From positions 7,961,868 to 8,025,867 of the forward strand of contig NC_037273.1 of NCBI RefSeq assembly GCF_000002425.4: a stretch of DNA of 64,000 nucleotides, written 5' to 3'. The position numbers were made by a program, and so were the translations under genes. How positions within the stretch are numbered: the stretch's first letter is position 1; every line of letters starts with the position of its first letter. The DNA is from Physcomitrium patens (Eukaryota; Streptophyta; Bryopsida; Funariales; Funariaceae). The notes below the pieces were generated by a model that ran no database searches, was not told the origin of the DNA, and saw nothing but the letters and a program-made list of their open reading frames with translations. Shown here piece after piece: positions 1-12,772 of this stretch.

Positions 1-592
1 GAAGATCAGGGGGGATTTTCGAGTTTTTGTAAGGTTACTAGTTCGGTTTTCATTGGAGGTTTTTTGAAGATCAAGGGGATTAGAGAGGGGAGCTTCATGC
101 TTCGGGTCGGTGAAGGAAAGACATAGAATTTGGATTTTTCTTCTTCGTAGAGTTTTGGGAAGACTGAGGCAATCGCTTCTGAAGTCAGTACTGTAATGGT
201 GAATCGAGATTTTTAATGAAGTGGATTTGAATACTCTTAACTGTTTTGTGAAAATGAGTTACGTCTGTGATTGAAGGATTAAAAGGGTATCTATAGGATT
301 AAGTATGCGGAGTGAATGAAATTTATTGGGTTAATCTAACAGGACAGTCAGTGGATACAAGATCGTAAGTACAAAGCGGTATAGAAGATTAACAGTTTGG
401 GTTGTTCAGGGTTCTCTGTAACGTCAAGAGACCTACCGGCTGGGGCAAAAACGACTTCGACAAGTAGTCGAAGAGCACCCGTGTAGATTTACGGTACATT
501 GTTGCAGTCGTTTATATTCCAGCAGTCAAAAACTGATAAACTGCTTGACTATCGGTGAATCTCCATACTACCTTCTACAGCCAGACGCCCGG
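1..592 (+). repeat. partial A-family LTR, left edge of window
   Basis: This is the downstream part of an A-family LTR. It matches, with scattered substitutions, 7400-7950 and 8590-9190 and the reverse complement of 20140-20690. Recognisable blocks are the stretch around AGCTTCATGCTTCGGGT, the block ATGCGGAGTGAATGAAATTT and the near-terminal CTACAGCCAGACGCCCGG. It runs directly into the start of element A's own 5' LTR, so two LTR pieces stand head to tail. The rest lies left of the window. Confidence 0.85.
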
Positions 593-623
593 TGTCGTGT
601 TGTAACACGAGTATACAGTGAAA

Positions 624-692
<69 letters not shown>

Positions 693-930
693 TGAATATT
701 CAGTTACCTCGAATATTGGGAGCATCGACCAACTCCAGCGCAAATACTGAGTGGTCAGGTTCAGTCGACCCATTATAGTCAGCTGGGGCATACTGAAATA
801 ATAAATTTGATTCTAATAACGGGAGTTAGCAGGATGAGAAGAACCAATTCACACGATGGGTTTGAAGAGCCAATTGGATCCAATTTGGAGAATCCAATTC
901 GGATCCTCTTCTACAGCCAGACGCCCGGTG
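593..930 (+). repeat. 5' LTR of element A (rearranged)
   Basis: It starts with TGTCGTGTTGTAACACGA, the same start as the LTRs at 6531 and, on the minus strand, at 21387. The first bases form an inverted repeat (TCGTGTT, 2-nt loop, AACACGA). It contains a run of about 62 A at 626-687 where other copies have a short mixed A/G tract. It is much shorter than the roughly 1300 bp of B's LTRs, so it does not represent the whole repeat. Confidence 0.75.
626..687 (+). repeat. long poly-A run inside an LTR
   Basis: About 62 consecutive A replace a short tract which in the sister LTR (near 6560) is A-rich but interrupted by G. It could be a homopolymer expansion or a sequencing or assembly artefact. 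The lysine-rich reading frame across it is not a gene. Confidence 0.9.
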
Positions 931-2994
931 CGATACCAAAGATAAAAGACCACATTACATCGATTACGGATCGTTATGGGAATTCATGGGAGGATTTTTC
1001 ACATGCATTGAAAGACAAATATTTCTTCGAAGATGCTGATCGCGTTACTAAGAAGCTGTTTCTGGGATGGATTGAACGGCGCAATAAGAATTTACAAGCA
1101 ACAGAGCTACTAAGGGAATTTGAGAGGCAGTACTCTCAATTATCGAAGGTAGAAAAATTGACATTGGAGCCAAAAAAAGTTGATCTATTTCTTCAAGCTA
1201 CTGATGGAGAATTGCAAGAGAAATTAGAACCCCTTCTTGAAGACAAAGAAGAAGATGAAGGATTGACAACGAAGTGGAAGTACGTTGAAGATGCGGTGAG
1301 GTTGCTTACAAAAAAAAGAAAGGAGGAAGGATAGGAGTAATATCCCGAAAACAGTACAAGCACCCAAAGCTCCAGTACATACAACACCACCAACAATGCC
1401 TACAGTTCAACCTTCGACATCCTTGTCAAAGAAAGCAGATATGGGTATGGAAGAAATTATACGAGGAATGCGAGATCTTCAAATCAAATTGGCAAGACTT
1501 GAAGAGAATACTTCTATAAACAATTCGAAGAATGTTTCAAAACAAGGATATGTACAAAGATGCATTTGGTGTGATGATGCTTCACACACTAGAAAAGATT
1601 GCAATGAATTTAATAATATGATACGGCAGGGAATTATTTGCTGGAAAGATGGGAAGATAGCATTGAAAGATAGGGAGGATCTTCTTCAAACCAATTTTGG
1701 CAAGGGAAGAATGAGAGCATTGGTTCAAGATTACTTAAAAGAGCATGAAACAGTAGTACCAGAAAGTGCAAGTTATGGTGCTAGAGTAGAGGATGAAATT
1801 GGTGGGAGTACGAAAACTAGTGAGTTTTGGGCTTCTGCCGTTTCTACAATGCAAGAAGGGAAATTACCTCGAGAAGCGTTATTGAGAACTGCAGCTACAA
1901 TACGAGGAAGAACAGGTTGGGAGGATCCTGTTGAGTCTCTTTCAGTTCATGTATATATTGCTAAGAGCCAACATGAAGCTTTGATGGAAGAAAAAAGACG
2001 AGGAAATTTTGATGATACTAGAGAAGGAAATTCTTTTAAGAGGCAAACTTGAGGAGACAAGGCTCGGGAGGCAGCTTCACAAGAATTGCCTGTAAAGGAT
2101 ACCTCAGCATCATTGGGAGAAAAAACAACAGAGACAAAAGATAAGGGCAAATCAATTGCTTATAAGCTACTTTCTGACATTGAAGCGGCAACAAATTTGA
2201 AAGGGGTGTTGGAAGAACGTATATTAAACGCTAAGGTGGAATTCACATTGAAAGAAGTCTTGAAAATTACAAAGAAGGAGTTTCATGATGTTATCATTGA
2301 CAGTATTAAGCGAAAGAGGCAATTAATGAGCGAAACTGGAATGAGTCATGCTATTGATGCAAGAATATGTAGAGATGAAGAAGAGGTTGATATTGGTTAC
2401 AAGCAACCAACAAATGAAAAAAATGGGTATAATCAGCGAGTATGTTTCGACGATTCTAGTGACAAGGAAATGGAAACTTTGAGCCATTATACTCGAAAGC
2501 ATTGGGCAAGGGCAACTACTGAGGTATTGGTGAAGGTAGGAGATATAGAGGAACCAATAGTTGCTTTGGTGGACCATGGTTCTGAAATAAATCTCATGTC
2601 TAAAGATCTTTATAAGAAGCAAAAATGGCCAATTGATATGGAACATGGATGGGCAATACGAGCAGCTAATAACACACGAGGAGAATTATATGGAGCTTGT
2701 CCAGATGTCAAAATTCGGATTGGGGATGTTGCTACGGAGCAACATTTCTTCGTTCAAGATACAACGTCTTATCCGTTGATTTTAGGACAACCTTATATCA
2801 CGGCAACACGGATGGAAACAAAGGTACTTGACGATGGTTCTGCTTATGCAAGGGTATGGAGCGAAGATGGGAGGAAAGCTGTACAATTTCTAACAGTACC
2901 TCCTAACCATGAACAAAATCGAGATAGGTTGAGGGAGAAACCATTGCCAAAGATTGTTGAAGGATTTAAGGATTTTGGGGAGGTACCACTGTAA
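931..2994 (+). pseudogene. gag-protease block of element A (broken)
   Basis: This is a fossil of the capsid/nucleocapsid and protease region, homologous to the open 736-residue frame of B. Visible parts in order are the capsid-like helical region, a CCHC zinc knuckle (spacing C-x2-C-x4-H-x4-C, near 1555-1600), a charged linker and a retropepsin-like domain near 2520-2820 with the motif ALVDHGSEIN followed by LILGQPYI. The start of gag seen in B is not represented here. The block is broken by a few interruptions. Confidence 0.85.
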
Positions 2995-3071
2995 AGCAAG
3001 ATTATGGAGGTACAAAAGAGGAGGTACTCTCGCGAGATGAAGGTGCCTTTGATGCGAGTTTTATTGGTATA

Positions 3072-6000
3072 TTGGAGAATGGAAATATTATGTATAAGAA
3101 AGTTGAAGATTTTAAAAGAAAAGAAAGAAAAAGATTATATGATATTGAAGGACAGTTACGCAAGATAGGTACATTGCAAGATGATGAGAGGATTTTGGGT
3201 GTTTATGAAGAAAATGGGCTGGAAGATTTATTGGAATTGATTACATCTATTGGGTTAGGGGATAATGATAAGATTGTTGAGATTCATTCGAGAGAGGTTT
3301 ATACCATGCTTGAATCTTTTCAAGCACCAGAAGTCACAGTAGAGACGAGATATAAAACGGCAGATAAGAAGGTAAAGCCTGTTGCCGGACCATTACCAGA
3401 GGATTCTAAAGAACAAATGGGAGAAGCATCAAAAGAAGCAAGTTTAAGAGATCCAATGAGTATTGGACATCAGTTTACTGAAGAGACTTTTGAAGAATTG
3501 AAGATTGGTTCTGATGGTTCTTTATTGCCGGAGGAAATTACTTGCTTCAAAAAGATGTTGGCTAAACAAGGTAGATCGTTTGCCTTCGAATCTCATGAAA
3601 TTGGGTGTGTGGATCCAAATATTATAACACCTATGGTTATCTTCACTGTACCGCATGTACCTTGGAATCTAAGACCGATTCCAATACCGAGGGCACATTT
3701 ACCTAAATTGGTGGAACTATTGAAAGAAAAGATAAAGATGAAAATATTAGAACCTTCATTTGCGCCATATTCTAGTCGATGGTTTACGGTACCTAAGAAG
3801 AATGGGTCACTACGGTTTATTCAAGATATGCAGCCGGTGAATGCTATAACTGTCAGGAATGCAGGAATTGGACCTATTGTGGATGAATTTGCTGAGGCGT
3901 TTGCTGGAAGAGCGATCTATTCAATGGGTGATTTGTATTCAGGTTATGATCAATTTCAACTTGCCGAAGGAAGTAGAGATATGACAACGATGAGGACACC
4001 ACTTGGATTGGTTAAAATGTGCACTCTTCCTCAAGGCGCGACCAACTCAGTTGTGCATATGATGAATGGGATGAATAAGGTATTGAGAGATTTTATTCCG
4101 GAAAAGACTATGCCTTTTCTGGATGATGTTCCTATAAAAGGGTGCAGAGAAGGAGACAAGGATGAAACTTTAGATACGAGGGGGTGTCGCAGATATGTTG
4201 TTGATCATATACAAGATTGTGAAAAGATTTTAACTCGGCTTGGAGAAGTTCATCTTACATTATCGGGTATGAAGTCCGTATTTGGAGTGCGAGAGGTTGT
4301 AATTGTTGGACATTTATGCGGATCTTACGGAAGAAAACCAGATCCGACTAAAGTTGATGCAATTGGAAGGATGAAAGAGGATTGTGGTTCTTTAACAGAG
4401 GTTCGCAGGTTTTTGGGTGCATGTGTATTTTATCGAATCTGGATTCCTCATTTTGCTCACATAGCGAATCCATTATATGAACTGTTACGCAAGGGTTACC
4501 GATTTGAATGAGAAGAAAGGCATATTCAGGCAATGCAAAGATTGAAGAAATTATTGATGTCACCTCCAATATTGAGGAAGGTTGATTATAAGTGCAATAG
4601 ACCAGTGATTCTTACTGTAGACGCTAGTCCAATTGCCGTTGGATGGGCGGTGGGTCAAGATGATTCGAATGAGAGTAGATTTGCATTTCGATTTGAGGCT
4701 AAAGTTTTAAGTATTCGTCAGCGTGCATATTCGCAAGTCAAAAGAGAACTTTGGGAAGTCGTTTCGGCTATGAAAGCTGAAAAGGACTATTTGATTGGGG
4801 CAGTAGTAGTAATTGAAACAGATTGCTGCCATTGCTTGGAATGATTATTAACTGTTCAACGCCAGATATTGCAATGTTGAGATGGATTGCTTATATTAAG
4901 TCACTAAATCCAGAATTTAAGCATATCACTGGAAAGGACAATTTAGTAGCAGACATGCTATCTCGAGCAAGATACGAGAGGGAAGACGAAATGATTGAAG
5001 ACATTGATGATGTCGAATTGAAATTCTATTCAATATCAAATCTCAACGGAGAAGACAAGCTATTTCTTGAAGAAGCTTATGAAGGAGAATTATTGGATAT
5101 TGGTCATTATTTGAATACCTTGTCTAAGCAGGGAAATTGGCCTACAGAAAAATTCAAACAAATAAGAAAAAAAGCATATGGATTTTTACTTCGAGATGGA
5201 TTCTTATGGAAGAGACCGAAGAAAGGAATTGGGATGCCACAACGAGTGATAGGCAAATGGAAGAAAAACTAAAATTATTAAAGGAGTTTCATGATAATTT
5301 ATGGGCAGGGCATAGAGGAATCTGGGCTACTTTTGCTAAACTCAAGGAACGATATTGGTGGAAAAATATGTATCGAGATGTGCTCTCATTTGTAGAGTCA
5401 TGTGAAATCTGTCAATCGTATTCTAATATCCGACATCGAGATGGTCTTCATCCTACGTATCCTCTGGCTATTCATTTTAAATGGGTTGTTGATTTGGTTA
5501 TTATGCCAGTTGGGTTATGGCAGATGAGATATTTGGTTTTAGCTCGTGAAGATTTATCAAATCAAGTAGAAGGAAGAGCATTGAGGACAAAATCTACAGA
5601 GGGGATTTGTAGGTTGTTGCTTGAAGATGTCATTTGCCGTTACGGGTGCGTAGGAAAAATCACTGCAGATCGTGGAGAATTAAATGCACAAGAAGCTCGT
5701 AAGTTCTTTGAAAAATGTGGAGTTAAACTATCACTGACTACTGCTTATAATCCAGAAGGGAATGCAAAAAGCAAACGTGGTCACCCACCGATTGTGAAAG
5801 CATTGGTTAAAGCTTGTAATGGAAAAGTTAAAGAGTGGCCACGGCTATTGTCATTTGCATTACGGGCTGATCGAACAACACATAGCTCGGTGACAGGATA
5901 TATGCTAGTAGAACTTATGATAGGTCAAAAACCAATTATGCCGATTGAAGAAAAGGTACTTACTTGGAGTATGCTACCATGGGAAGATGGATTGACAAGA

Positions 6001-6468
6001 GAAGAACTTCTGGCTATTAAGATTCGACAATTGGAGCAAAGAACGGAAGATGTCCAGATAGCATTGGAAAGGTTAAAAAGAGCAAGGTTACAAAAGAAGG
6101 TGTGATTCGATAAGCAACATCGATTGAGACCAAAAGCAATCGAGGAAGATGACTGGGTACTTGTTTATGACAATAGTCTGGATAATCAACATAGTACTTT
6201 GCGGAAATTTTCAAAACGTTGGTTTGGACCATATGTTGTAACAACTGTTCATGATAATGCGACTTACTCATTACGGGAGTTAGATGGTACAAAATTGAAA
6301 ATACCAAGTGCAGGGAAGAGAGTAAAAATATTTAAACGAAGACACACAGAGATGAATATGGAAGACCTTAATGAAGGTACAGAGATTCCGCAGCAAGAAG
6401 ATGAAAGTGATATGGATAATGAAGGTGACGAAGACGAACTGGACAAAGACATAGGGGATATATTCTGA
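3072..6468 (+). pseudogene. pol block of element A (RT, RNase H, integrase; broken)
   Basis: This block is homologous along its length to the 1132-residue pol frame of B. Parts in order are a long charged N-terminal region, reverse transcriptase (about 3700-4400, catalytic-box sequence PFLDDVPIKG), RNase H (about 4590-4970), an integrase zinc-binding HHCC region and core (about 5280-5900), a GPY-like module (RWFGPYVV, near 6220) and a very acidic C-terminal tail. No chromodomain is present. As in B, the pol frame differs from the gag-protease frame. Several interruptions make this a fossil. Confidence 0.87.
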
Positions 6469-6518
6469 ATCAAACAGCAATTGGGTAAATTGGTGCATAC
6501 CGGAGGATGCACAGGTTC

Positions 6519-6530
6519 AGAGGGGGTGGA
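6519..6530 (+). other. polypurine tract of element A
   Basis: The purine run AGAGGGGGTGGA directly abuts the TGTCGTG start of the 3' LTR. B has the matching AGAGGGGGTAGA at 14107-14118 on the minus strand. The position and composition fit a plus-strand priming site. Confidence 0.85.
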
Positions 6531-7986
6531 TGTCGTGTTATAACACGAGTATACAGTGAAAATAAAAAGAAAGGAGAATTTTATTAATATTCAGTTACCT
6601 CGAATATTGGGAGCATCGACCAACTCCAATACAAATACTGAGTGGTCAGGTTCAGTGACTCCGTTACAGTCAGCCGGGGCATACTGAAATGCCCCGTTCG
6701 ATTCCAATAACGGGAGTCAGCAGGAAGAGAAGGACCAATTCACACGACGGGTTTGAGGAGCCAATTGGATCCAATTTCGATAATCCAATCCGGGTCCTCT
6801 TACCCAATATGAGACCTGTATTGGTGGGGCAACCCAATGCAGTCTAGTTACGGGAAATCCAGGTCTTACTACGGNNNNNNNNNNNNNNNNNNNNNNNNNN
6901 NNNNNNNNNNNNNNNNNNNNNNNNNNNNNNNNNNNNNNNNNNNNNNNNNNNNNNNNNNNNNNNNNNNNNNNNNNAAGACCAATTTGACCCAATTACGGGA
7001 ACATCCAGGTTACTACGGGCATCTTTACCAATATAGGACCTGAATTGGTCGGGCGACTCAATGTGGTCCCGATTACGGGGTTTGATTCTGTTTCAGGCTG
7101 TCTTGTTCTCTGTGCCGTCTCAGGGAACGTTGTTTTCTGTAAATGGATTTCTTAAAGGTAAAAATGGAGGAGAAAGCTTGGCGGCGAGAGCCAATTTCGA
7201 ATCCAAGTTGAGGTGAGAGCCAATTTCGGATCCAAGCTTGAGGTAGGAGCCAATTCTGGATCTAAGACGGAAGATTGAAGAAATTCAGAGGATAAGGTTA
7301 GGTGGGATATAGTTTTGGAGGGTGTGTGGGTTTTTTTTTTTAGGAGGAAAATCGGAGGTGGAAGGATTTTTTCAAGCTTCTGCAAGGTTACCAGTTCGGG
7401 TTTTTTTTTTATTGGAGGTTTTTGAAGATCAAGGGAATTAGAGAGAGGAGCTTCATGCTTCGGGTTGGGGAAGGAAAGACATAGAATTTGGATTTTTCTT
7501 CTTCGTAGAGTTTTGGGGACGACTGAGGCAATCGCTGCTGAAGTCAGTGTTGTAATGGTGAATCGGGATTTTTAAATGAAGTGGGTTTGAATACTCTTGA
7601 CTGTTTTGTGAAATCGAGTTACGTTTGTGATTAAAGAATTAAAAGGGTGTCTATAGGATTGAGTATGCGGAGTGAATGAAATTTATTGGGTTAATCTAAC
7701 AAGACAGTCAGTGGATACAAGATCGTAAGTACAAAGCAGTATTGAAGGTTAACAGTTTGGGTTGTACGGGGTTCTCTGTAACGTCTAGAGACCTACCGGC
7801 TGGGGCAAAAAGGACTTCGACACGCAGTCGAAGAGCACCCGTATAGATTTACGGTACATTATTGCAGTCGTTTATATTCCAACAGTCAAAAACTGATAAA
7901 CTGCTTGACTATCGGCGAATCTCCATACTACCTTCTACAGCCAGACGCCCGGCGCGTTCTCGAGCAGGAAAGCACGTAATACGACA
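6531..7986 (+). repeat. 3' LTR of element A (contains assembly gap)
   Basis: It runs from TGTCGTGTTATAACACGA to TAATACGACA and thus has the TG...CA ends of LTRs. It includes 100 undetermined bases at 6875-6974. It also holds a 30-bp minisatellite around 7183-7270 and two related blocks with the words CCTGAATTGG and ATTACGGG. It is followed at once by another A-family LTR piece. Confidence 0.88.
6875..6974. other. assembly gap (100 N)
   Basis: Exactly 100 undetermined bases lie inside an LTR. A round number usually marks a scaffold join of unknown true size. Reading frames drawn across it are meaningless. Confidence 0.99.
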
Positions 7987-9231
7987 CCGTTACAGTCAGC
8001 CGGGGCATACTGAAATGCTCCATTCGATTCTAATAACGGAAGTTAGGAGGATGAGAAGGACCAATTCACACGACGGGTTCGAAGAGCCAATTGGATCCAA
8101 TTTCGAGAATCCAATCCGGGTCCTCTTATCCTATATGAGACCTGAATTGGCCGGTCAACCCAATGCAGTCTAATTACGGGAAATCCAGGTCTTACTACGA
8201 GTCTTAGCCAATCTGATGCGAGGACCAATTTGACCCAATTACGGGAACATCCAGGTTACTACTGGACTCTTATCCAATATGAGACCTGAATTCTTCGGGC
8301 GACTCAATGTGGTCCCGATTACGAGGTTCGATTCTGTTTCAGGCTGTCTTGTTCTCTGTGCCGTTTCAGAGAACGTTGTTTTCGGTAAATGGATTTCTTA
8401 AAGGTAAAAACGGAGGAGACAGCTCTAACGGCGAGAGCCAATTTTGGATCCAAGCTTGACGGTGGGAGCCAATTTTGGATCTAAGATAGAAGATTGAAGG
8501 AATTCAAGAGGATAAGGTTAGGGGGAGAATAAGTTTGAAGGGGAATCGGGGGAGCGGGAGAAAGCTTTTGCAAGGTTACTAGTTCGGTTTCATTGGAGGT
8601 TTTTGAAGATCAGGGGGGGTTTTCAAGTTTTTGCAAGATTACTAGTTCGGTTTTCATTGGAGGTTTTTTGAAGATCAAGGAGATTAGAGAGGGGAGCTTC
8701 ATGCTTCGGGTCGGTGAAGGAAAGACATAGAATTTGGGTTTTTCTTCTTCGTAGAGTTTTGGGAAGACTGAGGCAATCGCTACTGAAGTCAGTATTGTAA
8801 TGGTGAATCGAGATTTTTAAATGAAGTGGGTTTGAATACTCTTGACTGTTTTGTGAAATTGAGTTACGTCTCTGATTGAAGGATTAAAAGGATGTCTATA
8901 GGATTGAGTATGCGGAGTGAATGAAATTTATTGGGTTAATCTAACAAGACAGTCAGTGGATACAAGATCGTAAGTACAAAGCGGTATTGAAGATTAACAG
9001 TTTGGGTTGTTCGGGGTTCTCTGTAACGACTAGAGACTTATCGGCTGGGGCAAAAAGGACTTCGACAAGTAGTCGAAGAGCACCCGTATAGATTTACGGT
9101 ACATTGTTGCAGTCGTTTATATTCCAGCAGTCAAAAACTGATAGACTGCTTGACTATCAGCGAATCTCCATACTACCTTCTACAGCCAGACGTCCGGCGC
9201 GTTCTCAAGCAGGAAAGCACGTAATATGACA
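7987..9231 (+). repeat. second A-family LTR in tandem behind element A
   Basis: This is an A-family LTR without its first part. It begins directly after the previous LTR and ends with GTAATATGACA, where element C's gag sequence starts. It contains two copies of the 30-bp unit near 8430-8490. Its last 230 bp are closer to B's 5' LTR (20090-20320, reverse strand) than B's own two LTRs are to each other in that stretch. Confidence 0.85.
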
Positions 9232-10690
9232 ACGTTCCAAGTTTCGAGGATTCATCAATCAAATCAGGTTGATAGCAGTTTTACAGCCCGAACGATATCC
9301 AACAGAGGAGTCACGTGTTGGGCTTGTTGGAACCTTACTTACGGGACAAGCTCTATCATGGTTTGCTCCTTTGTTTGAGAAACGATCATCCATATTAAAC
9401 AACTTCGAAACCTTTTTGGAAGCATTTGCAGAAGCATTTGGTGAACACGATAAGGTTCGATGGGCTACAACAAAGATCCAATCGCTACAACAAGGGATGC
9501 GTTCTACATCAGTCTATGCTTCGGATTTCAGGCAATTAATATGCGACATCAATTGGGATGAAGAAGTGTTGATGAGTCAATTCTATTGGGGTTTAAGAGA
9601 TGATGTGAAGGATTTGCTGTTAACTCTTCCTGATCCACGAACGCTCAATGAAGCCATTAGCCAAGCTGTGAAGTGCGATAATCGCCTATTCCAACGTCGC
9701 CAAGACCAACGCTCAAGACAACATATAATTCGCCATGCTCCAACTATGTCGGCAAGCGGTGTGAATTCGCATTCAGAGGTGGAAGACATGTAAATTGATG
9801 CGGTACGTATCATATCTCTTACTATAGAAGAAAAAAAGCGACGTATGGAGGAAAATTTATGCTTGTATTGCGATGGAGAAGGCCACAAAGTCGGAAACTG
9901 CCCCAAAAAGCAAAATCGAGGCATAGTCAAGACTAGGGGAGTATTTGTTCAGGAAAACGAGGATGCCCAGCCATAGTAGGAACCGTGCGGCTGGACAATG
10001 AAATATTCCAACAACAATCAGGTTCTTTTCTTTCTGCCCAACCTGCACTTTGTTTTACAATCCCTCTGTTTATTGGCCCTCAAAAACTGGGAACCTTAGC
10101 ACTACTAGACTCAGAAGCATCTGCTTGTTTTTTAGACGAAGAATTTGCAAAGCGTCATAAGATCCCTTTAGTACAAAAATCAAAACCTGTTCATGTTGAG
10201 GTCATAGATGGGCGACCTTTATTGTTTGGTAGCATCACCCATGAATCAAAACCTATAGAAGTAACGTTTAAAGACCATAGTAGTCATATTATTTTTATTA
10301 TTATTAGAATCCCATCAAATCCTTTTATTCTTGGTCTTTCTTGGTTGAAAAAACATAATCCATTGATAGATTGGAGGTTGCGAAAGATGACTTTTCCCAC
10401 AAAACCACCCAAGAAAAAACCTAGTAAAAAACCTCGAAAAAAGAAATCTTTATTCATTGGAGCAAGAGCGTTTATAAGATCATCTAAGGGAGGCACTCCA
10501 TTTGTCATTTATGCGGCTCCAACTACCGAGGAGAAGATCTCAACAGCAAGTATACCGGAGCAATATAAAGATTTTGGAGATGTGTTTCAAAAGAAGAACG
10601 CCAACATACTACCGGAACACCGACCATATGATTGTACCATAGACTTACAAGAAGGAACACAACCACCTTTTGGCCCAATCTACAATCTAT
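9232..10690 (+). pseudogene. gag and protease region of chromovirus C (broken)
   Basis: The block opens inside gag. It includes the retrotransposon-gag signature around FRGFINQ and later SWFAPLFEK, then LRDDVKDLL and a zinc knuckle of the type CLYCDGEGHKVGNC near 9860. The protease region begins about 9985, with the active-site neighbourhood at about 10110 and LGLSWLKKHNP near 10330. A lysine-rich linker follows. Compared with D and F, the gag wording (LPDPRTLNEAISQAVKCDNR) is closer to the G/H subfamily. It is a fossil with a few interruptions. Confidence 0.85.
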
Positions 10691-12772
10691 TGCAAATGGA
10701 GTTGGCAGAGTTGTGAAAGTACATCGACGAGAATCTAGCCAAGAACTTCATTCGTCATTCAAAATCATCAACTGGAGCACCCATCTTATTTGTGAAGAAG
10801 AAAGATGGATCATTACGGATGTGTGTGGACTATCGAGGCCTCAACAAGGTAACAAAGAAAAATCGTTATCCATTACCCTTGATTTTTAGTCTCTTAGAAC
10901 AACTTGGACGTGCGAAGATCTTTACAAAAATTGATCTAAGGGGAGCTTATAATCTCGTACGAATCAAGGAAGGAGATGAGTCGAAGACAGCATTCCATAC
11001 AAGGTATGGTCATTTTGAATATAATGTCATGCCTTTTGGTCTTACCAATGCTCTAGCGGTTTTTCAACATATGATGAATGACATCTTTCGAGAACACCTC
11101 GACGATTTTGTTGTCATCTACTTAGACGATATTCTAATATTCTCAAAAAACGAGGAAGAGCATGAGGAGCATGTTCGTTTGGTCTTGGAGAAACTACGCA
11201 AGCGAGGACTATATGCCAAATTAGAAAAGTGTTTATTTCACCAGATAGAGATGGAATTTTTGGGGTTCATTGCGACTACAGAAGGTTTGAAGATGGACCC
11301 CAAGAAAGTAGAAGCAATCATGTCTTAGGAGGTTCCGAAGACGGTTAGAGACGTACAATGCTTTCTTGGTTTTGCTAACTTCTATCGGATCTTCATCAAG
11401 AATTATTCACAAGTTGCTGCTCCTCTCACTCGATTAACATGCAAGGATAAGTTGGAATGGGGACCTTTGGCAGAGAAGGCGTTTCAAGATTTGAAGACAT
11501 CATTTACTACAGCTCTAATTTTGGTACATCCAGACTTTACAAAGGCCTTCTATTTAGAAACTGATGCTTCAGATTTTGCTTTGGGAGTTGTGTTTTTACA
11601 AATGAGTGAAGATAAGAAGCTCCATCTAGTTGCATTCTATTCTCGGAAGTTCTCTACTACTGAAATCAATTACAAGATCCACGATAAGGAACTTCTTGCT
11701 ATAGTGGATTCTTTCGAAGAATGGCGTTACTTTCTTGAAGGAGCTGCACATCCAGTAACCGTATATATGGATCACAAGAATTTGGAGTATTTCATGACGG
11801 CTCAAGTTTTAAATCGGCGTCAAGCTCGGTGGAATATGTCGCTATCTAGATTCGATTTTGTTATCACTTATCGACTCGAAAGGCAGCAAGGACTATCCGA
11901 TGCTTTATCAAGGAGATCGTATCTTGCACCAAAGGCTAAAGAAGCAGCATTTGATCAACAATGTACAACGTTATTAAAGCCAGAGAGATTTCAACTTTGT
12001 GCTACTATTATATCATTTGATGCTGACTTCCTAAACCAGGTACGTGCTATGACCATTAAAGATTCAGTAGCCATTGATATCAAGCAATGTACCAATGACG
12101 ACAAGTTCAAGGTGGAGGGAGATCTTTTATACTTTGAAGAGCGATTGTACATTCTAAAAGGACTAGCACGACTCCGAGTTCTTCAATCTCGCCATGATTT
12201 TCCAGCTGCGGGACATTTTGGATTCAACAAGACCTTGGAGCTTATTTCCCAAGATTTTTAGTGGCCCCAAATGTGGAAGGATGTGAAAGATTTTGTCCTC
12301 TCTTGTGACATCTGTTCAAGATCTAAGAATCCTCGGCATCGCCCTTATGGACTTCTACAGCCATTGCCAATTCCACGTCGACCATGGTCTTCAATTTCTA
12401 TGGACTTCATCACGGACTTACCATCATCAAACTCATTTGACAACATCTTAATCGTGGTAGATCAGCTTACGAAGATGGCACACTTTGTTCCTTGTAAGAA
12501 GACATCGTCCAGTGAAGTCACAGCAAGACTCTATCTCGATAATGTGTATCGATATCATGGACTACCAGATGATATCATATAAAATCGAGGTACCCAGTTC
12601 GTGTCAAAGTTTTGGAGATCTCTCTTTGGGATATTGAAGGTAGATATCAAGCTTTCTTCAGCTTTTTATCCTCAAACTGATGGCCAAACGGAACGGGTGA
12701 ACCAAGTCTTGGAGTAGTACTTACGATGCAGCATCAACTATCATCAAGACGATTGGACTGCATATCTATTGC
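10691..12772 (+). pseudogene. RT, RNase H and integrase start of chromovirus C (broken)
   Basis: The reverse transcriptase shows [36 protein letters not shown] and the catalytic [16 protein letters not shown]. RNase H follows (ETDASDFALG, then [14 protein letters not shown]). The integrase zinc-binding part ([13 protein letters not shown], then CDICSRSKNPRHRPYG) and core (DFITDLPSSNSFDNI) come next. The block stops where B's LTR begins. It is broken by several interruptions. Confidence 0.87.

Larger units (their letters stand above)
593..7986 (+). mobile_element. LTR retrotransposon A (Ty3/gypsy, A/B family), broken
   Basis: Element A is a Ty3/gypsy element without a chromodomain, in the same family as element B (12773-21387). 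It has a rearranged 5' LTR, a gag-protease block, a pol block in a second frame, a polypurine tract at 6519-6530 and a 3' LTR that contains an assembly gap. Protein similarity to B is very high across the whole body, so the two copies are close relatives. The coding part is broken, with about seven interruptions, and its left end is rearranged. Extra LTR pieces flank it on both sides. On its right it abuts the gag region of chromovirus C, so I read it as lying inside C; C's left part would then be outside the window. Confidence 0.88.

Noticed and set aside
545-778. 77-residue frame rich in lysine
   Set aside because: It is a translation of LTR sequence through the poly-A run.
6717-7043. Frames on both strands across the undetermined bases
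   Set aside because: They span the assembly gap in an LTR and carry no information.
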